64,000 nucleotides of DNA, from contig NZ_JAZAQL010000001.1 of NCBI RefSeq assembly GCF_037081675.1, forward strand, positions 1,426,001 to 1,490,000. The letters run 5' to 3'. Under the pieces are notes generated by a model, which was not told where the DNA came from, did no database searches, and saw nothing but the letters and a program-made list of their open reading frames with translations. Made by a program: the position numbers and the translations under genes. Below, piece by piece: positions 18,945 to 27,655 of the stretch; positions within the stretch are counted from its first letter, which is position 1; every line of letters begins with the position of its first letter. Source of the DNA: Halorubellus litoreus (GTDB lineage Archaea; Halobacteriota; Halobacteria; Halobacteriales; Natrialbaceae).

Positions 18945-19658
18945 TCAGTCCGGTTGGAGCCACCAGCCGACGAGGAAGACGGGGACGGCGAAGACCCCGC
19001 CGCCGAAGCCGAAGACGAGGGAGACCACGAGTCGGGTGAGGAGGGGTTCGCCCTGGCCGACGAGGAGGAAGAACGCGATGGGGACGACGACGAGGCTGAC
19101 GGCGGTGACGTAGAGCGCGTCGGCGAGCGCGTCGATACCGGAGTCCTGGCGGACGACGACGACGATCCCGACGAGGACGCCGAACAGGCCGACGAGGCCG
19201 ACGGGCAGCCAGAGCGCGGGCGTCTCGCCGAACGCGACGACGAGGACGAACGTGGCGACGAGGCCGACGACGACGGTGAGTGCGACGGCGGCGACCCGGA
19301 AGAGGAGGCCGACGAGCGTCGACTCGTCGGCGTCGCCGGCGGCACTCCCCGTGCCGGTGCTCGCGTCGGCAGTCCCGCTCGCGGTCGCGTCGGCGCCGTC
19401 GGCGCGCCCGGTACTCCCGTAGTCGTCGTCGGGTTCGCCGGTGGTGCCGTAGTCCGCGACGCTATCGGGCGTGACGCTTCCGTCCGGGACCGATGGGTCC
19501 TCGCGCGCGTCGCCGGGGTCGTCGCTCCCGAGGCCGTCGTCGGCCGCCGAGTCGTCGCCGACGTTCGCGGGCGAGTCGAACTCGGCGTCGCAGTGCATGC
19601 AGTACGTGCTCGTCAACCCGACGGGTTCGCCGCACTCCGGGCACCGCGGGTCGCTCAC
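18945..19658 (-). CDS. Zinc-ribbon membrane protein, hypothetical
   Basis: A 237-residue protein that starts with a zinc ribbon (CPECGEPV...YCMHCDAEF, two CxxC pairs in the first 25 residues). A low-complexity Asp/Gly/Ser/Thr linker of about 100 residues follows, then four hydrophobic segments spread over the last 120 residues. The start used is the GTG at 19658, giving MSDPRCPECG; a GTG at 19667 would add three residues. The ribbon-linker-membrane layout is common in haloarchaeal proteins of unknown role. The open frame extending far upstream is antisense to the aldehyde dehydrogenase and is not coding. Confidence 0.7.
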   Translation of the reverse strand: MSDPRCPECGEPVGLTSTYCMHCDAEFDSPANVGDDSAADDGLGSDDPGDAREDPSVPDGSVTPDSVADYGTTGEPDDDYGSTGRADGADATASGTADASTGTGSAAGDADESTLVGLLFRVAAVALTVVVGLVATFVLVVAFGETPALWLPVGLVGLFGVLVGIVVVVRQDSGIDALADALYVTAVSLVVVPIAFFLLVGQGEPLLTRLVVSLVFGFGGGVFAVPVFLVGWWLQPD

Positions 19659-19780
19659 GGACGACACCTCGCATCGGTCATGGCCCGAGACGCGTCCGGC
19701 GCGAGCAAAGGCGTTACGGCGACCAGACTCTGCGAACGACCGGCGACTCCGGGAAGGGCGGCGACGCCGCACGCCCTCGG

Positions 19781-19801
19781 GGTTTACACGAGACGTAAAC
19801 C
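19781..19801. promoter_or_regulatory. Inverted repeat upstream of aldehyde dehydrogenase (distal)
   Basis: GGTTTAC and GTAAACC flank the 7-nt spacer ACGAGAC, a perfect 7-bp dyad. It lies about 130-150 bp before the ATG at 19932 and is relatively AT-rich. It could be an operator or an upstream activator site. Confidence 0.4.
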
Positions 19802-19856
19802 TCGTGGGCGGGGGCGGTACGCGGCTGCGGTCGTCCCCGGCACCGACTGCGGAGAT

Positions 19857-19878
19857 CGGTACTCGAAACCGAGTACCG
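19857..19878. promoter_or_regulatory. Perfect 9-bp inverted repeat upstream of aldehyde dehydrogenase (proximal)
   Basis: CGGTACTCG (19857-19865) and CGAGTACCG (19870-19878) flank the loop AAAC. The TATA-like GCATATCTC at about 19902-19910 is 25-30 nt before the ATG at 19932, so the transcript should be leaderless. The dyad then lies upstream of the promoter and would act as DNA (operator), not as an RNA hairpin. Confidence 0.45.
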
Positions 19879-19931
19879 GCTCGACGACCGGGACCAGTAC
19901 GCATATCTCGCGTCCGCGACAACGTCCGGAC

Positions 19932-21383
19932 ATGAGCTACGAAGGCCCGACCCAGCTGTACGTCGACGGCGAGTGGACCGACGCCGCGAGCGGCGAGACC
20001 AGCGAGACAGTCGACCCGGCGACCGAGGAGGTCTACGCGACCGTCGCCTCCGCGGGGCCCGAGGACGTCGACGCGGCCGTCGCGGCCGCCGACGCGGCGG
20101 CCGCTCGCGACAGCGAGTGGCGCCGCATGGGGCCGAGCGAGCGGGGGGAGAAGCTCCGCGCGTTCGCGGACGCTCTGGAGGAGATGAAGGACGAGATCAC
20201 GCTCGTCGAGTCCCACGACAACGGGAAGACGCCGTTCGAGGCGGGTATCGACGTGGGGATGGTCATCGACACGTTCCGGTACTACGCCGGCTGGACCGAC
20301 AAGATAACCGGGAGCACCATCCCGGTCGACGGCCCGCGCCTGAACTACACGCGCCGGGAGCCGCTCGGCGTGACGGCGCACATCAGTCCGTGGAACTACC
20401 CGTTCCAGCTCGCCGGGCGCTCGCTCGCCCCGGCGCTGGCGGCGGGGAACACGGTCGTCCTGAAGCCCAGTAGCGTCACGCCGCTGTCGGCGCTGTACTA
20501 CGGGAAGGCCGCCGAGGAAGCCGGGTTCCCGGACGGCGTCCTGAACGTCATCCCCGGGCCGGGCAGTAGCGCGGGCGGGCACCTCGCGAGTCACGGCGAC
20601 GTCGAGCACGTCGCGTTCACGGGGTCGACGGAGATCGGGAAGAAGGTCATGGAGGAGGCCAGCGACACCGTCACGGGCGTGACGCTCGAACTCGGCGGGA
20701 AGGGCCCGCACCTCGTGTTCCCCGACGCCGACCTCGAAGCCACGGCGAAGGGCGTCCGGAACGGCATCTTCATGAACTGCGGGCAGATGTGCTGGGCGGG
20801 CTCGCGCCTCGTCGTCCACGAGGACGTCCACGACGAACTCGTCGACGCGCTCGTCTCGATGGTCGAGGACTACCCGCTCGGCTCCGGCATCGACGACGAC
20901 GGCCGCATGGGGCCCGCGGTCTCCGCGAGCCACCAGCAGGACGTCCTCGACTACATCGAGCAGGGCAAGCAGGAGGGTGCGACCGTCGCGGTCGGCGGTG
21001 GCGAACCCGACGACAAGGACGTCGGGTACTTCATCGAACCGACGATCTTCACGGGCGTCACGAACGACATGACGATCGCTCGCGAGGAGATCTTCGGGCC
21101 GGTGCTCTCGGTCATCGAGGTCGAGGACGAGCAGGAGGCCCTCGAGGTCGCGAACGACTCGCCGTACGGGCTGATGTCCGGCATCTGGACGAACGACATC
21201 AAGCGCGGGCACCGCGTCGCCGAGAACCTCGAGTACGGGATGGTCTCCATCAACGAGTACCCCGTGACGTTCCCGCAGACGCCCTTCGGCGGGTACAAGG
21301 AGTCCGGGTACGGCCGCGAGCAGGGCGAGCAGGCCATCGAGGAGTACACGCAGGTCAAGAACGTCAACGTCAACCTCTACTGA
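19932..21383 (+). CDS. NAD(P)-dependent aldehyde dehydrogenase
   Basis: A 483-residue enzyme of the aldehyde dehydrogenase superfamily that oxidises an aldehyde to the acid. The general base is E253 (LELGGKGPH) and the nucleophile is C287 (NCGQMCWAG). The cofactor motif FTGSTEIGKK, the HISPWNYPFQ segment and the C-terminal PFGGYKESGYGRE are all intact. The length is normal. The NCGQxC context is like that of betaine/4-aminobutyraldehyde-type or general aliphatic dehydrogenases, but the substrate cannot be fixed. It stands alone, with no operon partner on its strand. Two inverted repeats upstream suggest specific regulation. Confidence 0.92.
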   Translation: MSYEGPTQLYVDGEWTDAASGETSETVDPATEEVYATVASAGPEDVDAAVAAADAAAARDSEWRRMGPSERGEKLRAFADALEEMKDEITLVESHDNGKTPFEAGIDVGMVIDTFRYYAGWTDKITGSTIPVDGPRLNYTRREPLGVTAHISPWNYPFQLAGRSLAPALAAGNTVVLKPSSVTPLSALYYGKAAEEAGFPDGVLNVIPGPGSSAGGHLASHGDVEHVAFTGSTEIGKKVMEEASDTVTGVTLELGGKGPHLVFPDADLEATAKGVRNGIFMNCGQMCWAGSRLVVHEDVHDELVDALVSMVEDYPLGSGIDDDGRMGPAVSASHQQDVLDYIEQGKQEGATVAVGGGEPDDKDVGYFIEPTIFTGVTNDMTIAREEIFGPVLSVIEVEDEQEALEVANDSPYGLMSGIWTNDIKRGHRVAENLEYGMVSINEYPVTFPQTPFGGYKESGYGREQGEQAIEEYTQVKNVNVNLY

Positions 21384-21428
21384 CGCCGGCGGCCGTCGCG
21401 GCCGCGCTTCTGTTCCGCTCTCGACCGG

Positions 21429-21911
21429 TCAGCGACGGCTCCGGCGGTCGGGGTCGGTGGTCGATGGGGTGGGGGAGAGGGCGGCGCCGCAGATGGCGCC
21501 GACGATGGCGGCGGGGGTGACGACGCCGGCGAGGTACGTGGTGTCGCCGAGGAGGACGCTCCCTGGGGGTGCGAGGCGGTCGAGGAGCGCGAGGAGGACG
21601 AGCCAGCGCGCGAGCAGCGGGAGGATGGCGTAGGCGTACGTGGCGGGGTGCCCGAGGGCGTCGACTGCTCGCCCGTCGCCGACGCCGTAGCCGACGGCGA
21701 CCCCGCCGAGGAGGGGTGCGAGGCCTGCGGCGAGCATCGCGGCGATCGCGGGGGAGTGACCGAGGGCGTCGCCGAGGACGCTCCCGAGTGCGGCGAGGCC
21801 GGGGACGGCCGCGGCTTCGATGGCGACGCCGGCGAGGAGGGCGGCGTACGTCGGGCTGCCGGGGGTGCCGGTGACGAAGTCGCGGACGGCGCGGGCGACG
21901 AGGCGCGTCAC
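21429..21911 (-). CDS. Membrane protein, hypothetical
   Basis: A protein of about 160 residues with four to five hydrophobic, Ala/Gly/Val-rich segments and an LLARWLVLLALLDR stretch in the middle. It ends in a polar tail (TPSTTDPDRRSRR). The frame remains open toward 22217, but that part crosses the metY promoter. The GTG at 21911 is a working choice of start and is uncertain. It diverges from metY. No functional motif is visible. Confidence 0.55.
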   Translation of the reverse strand: MTRLVARAVRDFVTGTPGSPTYAALLAGVAIEAAAVPGLAALGSVLGDALGHSPAIAAMLAAGLAPLLGGVAVGYGVGDGRAVDALGHPATYAYAILPLLARWLVLLALLDRLAPPGSVLLGDTTYLAGVVTPAAIVGAICGAALSPTPSTTDPDRRSRR

Positions 21912-22015
21912 AGCCGGGGCTACGTCGCGCAGGGTCCTGTGCGTTCGGGAGGACCGGGTGCGCCCGGTGTCACGTGCCGTGGTAGCACGCGATAGCGAAA
22001 CTTGCCGTAACTGCT

Positions 22016-22042
22016 GGTTATAGATTCGTAGAGATATATTAC
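22016..22042 (+). promoter_or_regulatory. Promoter of the metY-metX operon
   Basis: GGTTATAGAT at 22016-22025 is 26-35 nt before the ATG at 22051, which suits a leaderless start. A second AT-rich box (GAGATATATT) follows at 22031-22040. TAAC and GTTA (22008-22020) form a short dyad overlapping the box. Confidence 0.45.
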
Positions 22043-22050
22043 TTCTAAAC

Positions 22051-23487
22051 ATGACAGAGGACGCCGACGCCGACGACGCCACGGGCACGGACGCGGCCGG
22101 CACACGCCCCGGCGGTGACCCCCGCGATGGCACGCGATTCGGGACGCGCGCCGTCCACGCCGACGGCCCCGCAGACCCCGCGACCGGCGCGCGCGCACCG
22201 GCACTCCACCAGACCACGAGCTACGAGTTCCCCGACGCCGACACCGCCGCCGACCGCTACGCGCTCGAGGACCGCGGCCACATCTACTCGCGCATCTCCA
22301 ACCCCACCACCGAGCGCCTCGAGGACGCCATCGCCAGCCTCCACGACGCCCCTGCCGCGGTCGCGACCGCGTCCGGGATGGCCGCGCTCGACGCCCTCAC
22401 CCTCGTCCTCGCCGAAGCCGGCGACACCGTCGTCTGCTCGAACGACACCTACGGCGGCACCACCACGTACCTCCGAGATACCGCCTCGCGCCGCGGCATC
22501 GACGTCGAGTTCGTCGACACCCTCGACGTCGACGCCTACCGCGACGCCGTCGACGACGACACCGCGTTCGTGCACGTCGAGACCGTCGGCAACCCCTCGC
22601 TGGTGACGCCCGACTTCGACGCCATCAGCGCGGTCGCCCACGAGCACGGCGTCCCGCTCGTCGCCGACAACACGTTCGCCACGCCCGCGCTCTGCAACCC
22701 TGGTGATCATGGGGTCGACGTCGTCTGGGAGTCCACGACGAAGTGGCTCCACGGGTCGGGCACCACCGTCGGCGGCGTCGTCGTCGACACCGGGAACTTC
22801 GACTGGCGAGCGCACGACTACCCCGAGGTCGCGGGCCCGAACCCCGCCTATCCGGACACGGACTTCAGCGAGTACGCGCCCGACGCGCCGCTCGCCGCCG
22901 CCGTCCGCTACCGCTCGCTGCGGTCGCTCGGCGACCAGCAGTCGCCGTTCGACGCCTGGCAGACCCTCCAGGGCCTCCAGACGCTCGAACTCCGCATGAA
23001 CAAGCACTGCGAGAACGCCCGCATCGTCGCCGACTACCTCCAGGAGCACGACGACGTCGCGTGGGTCACCCACCCCGGCCTCGACTCCCACCCGACGCAC
23101 GACAACGCGAGCGAGTACCTCGACGGCGGCTACGGCGGCATGATCGCGTTCGGTCTCGCGGGGAGCGAGGAGACGCCCGGCCCCGCGGGCTACGCCGCGG
23201 GCAAGCGCTTCTGCGAGGCCGTCGACCTCGCGTCGTTCCTCGCGAACATCGGGGACGCGAAGACGCTCGTCATCCACCCCGCGAGCACGACGCACGCCCA
23301 GCTCTCGCCCGCGGAGCAGGCTGACGCGGGCGTCACGCCCGACCTCGTCCGACTGTCCGTGGGTATCGAGGACCCCGCGGACCTGCTCGCGGACCTCGAC
23401 GCGGCCATCGCGAGCGCGACGACCGACGACGCCGCGACCGCGACCCCCGCAACCGACGGCGGAACGCGCGGAGGTGACGGCGCGTGA
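22051..23487 (+). CDS. metY: O-acetylhomoserine sulfhydrylase / cystathionine gamma-synthase family
   Basis: A 478-residue PLP enzyme of the Cys/Met metabolism family. The PLP lysine is K231 in WESTTKWLHGSG, and the phosphate-binding region is ATASGMAALD. The substrate-side motifs YSRISNPTTERLE and VIHPASTTHAQL are intact. It should convert O-acetylhomoserine and sulfide to homocysteine, since the next gene makes O-acetylhomoserine. It carries an acidic N-terminal extension of about 35 residues and a low-complexity tail of about 30 residues. The metX start overlaps its stop (GTGA), which supports co-translation. Cystathionine gamma-synthase activity cannot be excluded on sequence. Confidence 0.88.
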   Translation: MTEDADADDATGTDAAGTRPGGDPRDGTRFGTRAVHADGPADPATGARAPALHQTTSYEFPDADTAADRYALEDRGHIYSRISNPTTERLEDAIASLHDAPAAVATASGMAALDALTLVLAEAGDTVVCSNDTYGGTTTYLRDTASRRGIDVEFVDTLDVDAYRDAVDDDTAFVHVETVGNPSLVTPDFDAISAVAHEHGVPLVADNTFATPALCNPGDHGVDVVWESTTKWLHGSGTTVGGVVVDTGNFDWRAHDYPEVAGPNPAYPDTDFSEYAPDAPLAAAVRYRSLRSLGDQQSPFDAWQTLQGLQTLELRMNKHCENARIVADYLQEHDDVAWVTHPGLDSHPTHDNASEYLDGGYGGMIAFGLAGSEETPGPAGYAAGKRFCEAVDLASFLANIGDAKTLVIHPASTTHAQLSPAEQADAGVTPDLVRLSVGIEDPADLLADLDAAIASATTDDAATATPATDGGTRGGDGA

Positions 23488-24791
23488 CGACCGAGACCGT
23501 CACGCTCGACGAGTTCGAGTTCCAGTGCGGCGAGACCGTCCCCGAACTGACGCTCGCGTACGAGACGTACGGCGAGTTCACCGGCGGGAACGCGGTCCTC
23601 GTGACGCACGCGCTCACGGGGAGCGCGCACGTCGCCCGACGGCGAAGCGGCCGGGACAGCTGGCAGCGCGGCGGGAGCGACGACGGCGACGAGTCGAGCG
23701 GTGACGACACCGCCGACGAGAGCGCGAGCGCGCCGAACACGTCGGGCCAGGCGCGCGCCTGGTGGGGGGACGTCGTCGGCCCCGGGAAGGCCATCGACAC
23801 GAAGCAGTACTTCGTCGTGTGCGTGAACGTCCCCGGGTCGTGTTACGGGAGCGAAGGCCCGGCGAGCGAGAAGCCCGAGGCCGCGAAGGCCGAGGGTGCC
23901 CGAGAGAGCGAACGCTGGGGGACCGAGTTCCCGCCGGTGACGGTCGGGGACTGGACGCGCACGCAACGCCGCGTCCTGGACGCACTCGGCGTCGGTCGCC
24001 TGCACGCGGTCGTCGGCGGGAGCGTCGGCGGCATGAACGCGCTCGACTGGGCGAAACGCTACCCGGACGACGTCGACCGCGTCGGCGCGGTCGCCACCGC
24101 GCCCCGGCTCGACGCGCAGGGGCTCGCGGTCGAGGCGGTCGCCCGCAGAGCGATCACGACCGACCCGGCGTGGAACGGCGGCGACTACTACCACGCCGAC
24201 GAGAAACCCGACGACGGCCTCGCCTTGGCGCGCCAGCTCGGGCACCTCCAGTACCTCTCGAAGGACTCGATGGACGACCGCTTCGGTCGCCGGGCGGCGG
24301 GCCGGAACGACGCGCGCGACCGGTTCCCGAGCGACCCCGCCGGCGACTTCTTCCCGTACCGCGAGGTCGAGTCCTACCTCGACTACAACGCGGACTCGTT
24401 CACGTCGCGCTTCGACGCGAACAGCTACCTCTACCTCACGCGAGCGATGGACGACTACGACCTCGCCGCGGGCTACGAGGGCGACACCGCCGCGCTCGCC
24501 GCGTTCCAGGGCGAACTGCTCGCGATGTCGTTCACGGGCGACTGGCACTTCACCGTCGAGCAAGCCGAGGGGCTCGCGGCGAGCGCGCGCGACGCGGACG
24601 TCCCGGTCGCGCACCACGTCGTCGACTCCGACCACGGCCACGACGCGTTCCTCGTCGAACCCGAGCACGTCGGCCCACCACTGCGTGACTTCCTGAGCGA
24701 CGGCGTCGACGGCCGCGCCGTCTCCGACACCGAGAACGGCGACGGCGGCGACGACCGGCACGCACCCGTCCACACGAGCCTGTTCTCCTGA
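23484..24791 (+). CDS. metX: Homoserine O-acetyltransferase
   Basis: A 435-residue alpha/beta hydrolase-fold enzyme that acetylates homoserine with acetyl-CoA. The nucleophile is S180 in GGSVGGMNALDW, and the Asp-His pair lies near the end in VDSDHGHDAFLVE. The motifs NVPGSCYGSEGP and AYETYGEF are typical of MetX. A low-complexity insertion of about 40 residues rich in Asp, Ser and Gly (about residues 52-92) interrupts the region between the first strands and WWGDVVGPGKAIDT. Such inserts are common surface loops in haloarchaeal enzymes. It begins with GTG overlapping the metY stop and forms the methionine-branch operon with it. Confidence 0.92.
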   Translation: MTTETVTLDEFEFQCGETVPELTLAYETYGEFTGGNAVLVTHALTGSAHVARRRSGRDSWQRGGSDDGDESSGDDTADESASAPNTSGQARAWWGDVVGPGKAIDTKQYFVVCVNVPGSCYGSEGPASEKPEAAKAEGARESERWGTEFPPVTVGDWTRTQRRVLDALGVGRLHAVVGGSVGGMNALDWAKRYPDDVDRVGAVATAPRLDAQGLAVEAVARRAITTDPAWNGGDYYHADEKPDDGLALARQLGHLQYLSKDSMDDRFGRRAAGRNDARDRFPSDPAGDFFPYREVESYLDYNADSFTSRFDANSYLYLTRAMDDYDLAAGYEGDTAALAAFQGELLAMSFTGDWHFTVEQAEGLAASARDADVPVAHHVVDSDHGHDAFLVEPEHVGPPLRDFLSDGVDGRAVSDTENGDGGDDRHAPVHTSLFS

Positions 24792-24950
24792 CGAGCTGTC
24801 GTCCACCAGCCTGTTCTCCTGACGAGGCCCGTTCTCCGAACGACGCTCGCCGGCCTCCCGACTGCGCACCGGAGCACGGTCGGGCGGGGCGACGCTCGCC
24901 GATTGCGGACTGCCCAAGGCCTTTGCGTCGAGGACGAGAACGCCCGGTCG

Positions 24951-25988
24951 GTGGTCTCCCTCGTCGTCCAGGTCGCCGTGTTCGCAGCCAGCGTCCTCGG
25001 GCTCGCTCTCGGTGCGCGCGGGCTCGTGGACGCGACCGTCTCGCTCGCGCGCCGCCTCGGCGTGTCGAACGTCGTCGTCGGCCTCACCGTCGTCGCCGCG
25101 GGCACGTCGATGCCCGAGATCGTCGTCACGGCGGACGCGGCGGTCGTCGGCCTCGGCGACGTCGCGGTCGGGAACGTCGCCGGGTCGAGCATCTTCAACC
25201 TCGCCATCGTCCTCGGCGTCCTCGCGACGATACGCGCGGTCCCCGTCCGCCGGGCGTTCGTCCGCCGGGACGGCGTCGTGCTCCTCGCCGCGACCGGACT
25301 GTTCGCGGCGGTCGTCCTCGACCGCGTCGTCACGCGCGTCGAGGGCGCGATCCTCCTCGTGGCGTTCGTCGCGTACACCACGTACCTCCTCAGGGGCGCC
25401 CGTGCCGGCACCGCAGCCGCGTCGACCGAGAGCCGGCCGGCAGCGGCCGAGGGCCGTTCAGCATCGACCGACGGGTCGTCGACGTCGACCGCGGACGACC
25501 CGCCGGTCCCGGTCCGGGTGGCCGACCCCGTCGGGTTCGGCGTGCGCGACGCCGCACTCCTCGTCGGCGCGCTCGCGGTCGTCCTCGTGAGCGGCCACTT
25601 CCTCGTCGAGTCCGCGGTCGCCATCGCGGGCGTCTACGGGCTCTCGGACGCGCTCGTCGGCGGCACCATCGTCGCCGCGGGCACGTCGGCGCCCGAGTTC
25701 GCGGTGTCGCTCGTCGCGCTCGCCCGCGGTCGAACGGGCGTGTCCGTCGGGAACGTCGTCGGGAGCAACGTCTTCAACGTCCTCGCGGTCGCGGGCGTCG
25801 GCGCACTCGCCCGACCGATGACGGTGACGCCGGCGGTCGTGGAGACCGTCACGTGGCTCGTCGCACTCGTCGCGGTCGTCGTCGCGCTCATGTGGTCCGG
25901 CCGCCAGGTCTCGCGCGGCGAAGGCGTGCTGTTCTCGCTCTCCGAAGGCGTCCGGTGGGTGCTCGGCATCCTCGGCGTCGTCGGCTGA
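24951..25988 (+). CDS. Na+/Ca2+ exchanger (CaCA) family cation antiporter
   Basis: A 345-residue membrane antiporter with about ten helices in two inverted halves. The diagnostic alpha repeats are GTSMPE at 51-56 with GNVAGSSIFN at about 74-83, and GTSAPE at 244-249 with GNVVGSNVFN at about 267-276. The acidic residues E56 and E249 are the ion-binding residues of the family. A polar loop of about 50 residues (Ser/Thr/Asp-rich) separates the halves. The GTG at 24951 is taken as start because the preceding in-frame residues are polar and the protein then opens directly into the first helix. It expels Ca2+ or another divalent cation against Na+ or H+. Confidence 0.88.
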   Translation: MVSLVVQVAVFAASVLGLALGARGLVDATVSLARRLGVSNVVVGLTVVAAGTSMPEIVVTADAAVVGLGDVAVGNVAGSSIFNLAIVLGVLATIRAVPVRRAFVRRDGVVLLAATGLFAAVVLDRVVTRVEGAILLVAFVAYTTYLLRGARAGTAAASTESRPAAAEGRSASTDGSSTSTADDPPVPVRVADPVGFGVRDAALLVGALAVVLVSGHFLVESAVAIAGVYGLSDALVGGTIVAAGTSAPEFAVSLVALARGRTGVSVGNVVGSNVFNVLAVAGVGALARPMTVTPAVVETVTWLVALVAVVVALMWSGRQVSRGEGVLFSLSEGVRWVLGILGVVG

Positions 25989-26062
25989 CGCTACGCCGCG
26001 CGGCACTCGACGAGCGCTCCCGACCCGCCGCCCTCTTGTCGGTCGCCCGCGAAGGCTGTCGT

Positions 26063-26470
26063 ATGCCAGAGAGCGACCTCGTCGTCGACTTCCAGCGCGT
26101 CGCGGACGGCGACCCGGACGCACCCCCCGTCGACGACCTGCTCGCGGCCCTCCAGGCGGCGACCGAACGCGGCGTCGAAGCCGTCGAAGCGGTCCACGAC
26201 CACGCCGCCGACGACGCGGCGACGCTCGACCCCGCGGCCGACCCGGACGCGTACGTCGACGTCGTCGAGACCGTCGAGGACGTCGGGTACCTCGTCGACC
26301 GCGTGAACGACCAGGTCGCGCTCGTCGGCGACCTCGTCGCCGCACGACCCGACACGTCGCCCGGGGTGCTCGCCGAGCGCGTCGTCGACTTCGTCGAGGA
26401 ATCCGACGGGATGCTCCTCCCGAGCGAGCGCGCGGAACGCTACCGGGACGCCGTCGTCGACGACACCTGA
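26063..26470 (+). CDS. Acidic helical protein, hypothetical
   Basis: A 135-residue, strongly acidic protein without membrane segments or cysteines. It is predicted to be almost entirely alpha-helical (LLAALQAATERGVEAVEAVHDHAADDAATLD, then a YLVDRVNDQVALVGDLVAA helix). It starts with MPESDLVVDFQRVADGD and ends in DDT. The ATG is well placed and the codon use is typical of the organism. It lies between the exchanger and a beta-propeller gene with gaps of about 75-90 bp. No known motif was recognised. Confidence 0.65.
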   Translation: MPESDLVVDFQRVADGDPDAPPVDDLLAALQAATERGVEAVEAVHDHAADDAATLDPAADPDAYVDVVETVEDVGYLVDRVNDQVALVGDLVAARPDTSPGVLAERVVDFVEESDGMLLPSERAERYRDAVVDDT

Positions 26471-26557
26471 CCGGCGTGACCCGACCGCGACTGACAGCGC
26501 GACTACAAAAACTCGTTCTCGGGAACGCTGAAGGCCCCGCCGGCCGAGGGTTCGCGT

Positions 26558-27625
26558 ATGCTCTACGTCGGGAGCGACGGCGGCGTGTACCGATTCGGCG
26601 ACGCGCTCGAACGCGAGCAGCCAGCGACGGCGAGTCGCGTTCTCGACGCGGACAGCGCGATGCGCGTCCGGTCGTTCGACGACTCCGAGCGACCCGACGG
26701 CGTGTTCGCGGCGACCGCGAGCGGGCTCTATCACGCGCCGGGCGGCGACGACTGGGTCGACCTGGGCGTCCCCGCGGACGCGGTGTACGCGGTCGGTGCG
26801 AGCAGCGACGGCGAGACGCTGTACGCCGGGACGCGTCCCGCCGCGACGTACGCCGCGGACGTCCCCGCAGCCGTCGTCGACGGCGAGGACGCGCTCGACC
26901 CGACGGCGCTGGACTGGCGCGAACGCGAGGGCTTCCAGGCGCTCCCCTCGCGCGAGCACTGGCGGCTCCCGCGCCACGAGGACCTGGCGCACGTCCGCGA
27001 CGCGAAGGGCCTCCCCGGCGACCCGGAGGGCGTCGTCGCGGCCGTCGAGGTCGGCGGCGTGCACGCGAGCGCCGACCGCGGCGACACGTGGACCGAACGC
27101 CGCGGCCCCATCACGGACCCGCGACCCGAGGACGCGACCGACGGCGTGGACTGGAGCAAGCGACCGGGAGACGTCCACGACGACGTCCACGAACTCGCGG
27201 TCGTCGACGCCGACACGTGGCTCGCCGCGACCGGGTTCGGGCTGTTCGAGACGACCGACGCCGGCGCGTCGTGGACGCGCCTCGACGACGACGTCGAGCA
27301 GGGGTACTTCCGAACCGTCTTCCACCACGACGGCCGGACGTACGCCGCCGGCGCGCTCTCGAGTTCGGGGAATTGGGACGACCCCGACGAGGACCCCGGA
27401 TTCTTCGCCTACACCCCCGAGGCCGGCCTCCGCGAACTCGACGTTGACACGCCAGACGAGGTCGTCACGGGCGTCACCGCGGTCGACGGAGACACGCTCT
27501 TCGCCGGCACGCACCGGGGGTCACTCCTCCGGGAGACCGCAGGCGGTGAGTGGACCACGGTCGGGTCGTTCCCGACCGACGAGTCGAGCGGCACGTACAC
27601 GCCGCTCGCGTGGCTCGCCGAGTGA
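26558..27625 (+). CDS. Beta-propeller (BNR-repeat-like) protein
   Basis: A 355-residue protein made of repeated four-strand units such as MLYVGSDGGVYRFGD, GVFAATASGLYHAPGGDDW, TLYAGTRPAATYAAD, TWLAATGFGLFETTDAGASWTRLD and TLFAGTHRGSLLRETAGGEWTTV. The SxDxGxxW-like Asp-box form (TDAGASWTRL, ASADRGDTWTER) is that of BNR/sialidase-like propellers. There is no signal peptide, so it is probably cytoplasmic. From memory a haloarchaeal propeller family of this kind is widely conserved, with no known function. It is a structural scaffold call, not an enzyme call. Confidence 0.75.
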   Translation: MLYVGSDGGVYRFGDALEREQPATASRVLDADSAMRVRSFDDSERPDGVFAATASGLYHAPGGDDWVDLGVPADAVYAVGASSDGETLYAGTRPAATYAADVPAAVVDGEDALDPTALDWREREGFQALPSREHWRLPRHEDLAHVRDAKGLPGDPEGVVAAVEVGGVHASADRGDTWTERRGPITDPRPEDATDGVDWSKRPGDVHDDVHELAVVDADTWLAATGFGLFETTDAGASWTRLDDDVEQGYFRTVFHHDGRTYAAGALSSSGNWDDPDEDPGFFAYTPEAGLRELDVDTPDEVVTGVTAVDGDTLFAGTHRGSLLRETAGGEWTTVGSFPTDESSGTYTPLAWLAE

Positions 27626-27655
27626 AGACACCGCGATAGCGAAGGAACAGTCGAT

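Noticed and set aside
18945..21212. 755-residue minus-strand frame over the aldehyde dehydrogenase
   Set aside because: Only the part below 19658 has a coherent protein (zinc ribbon plus helices). The rest is antisense to an intact dehydrogenase with all motifs.
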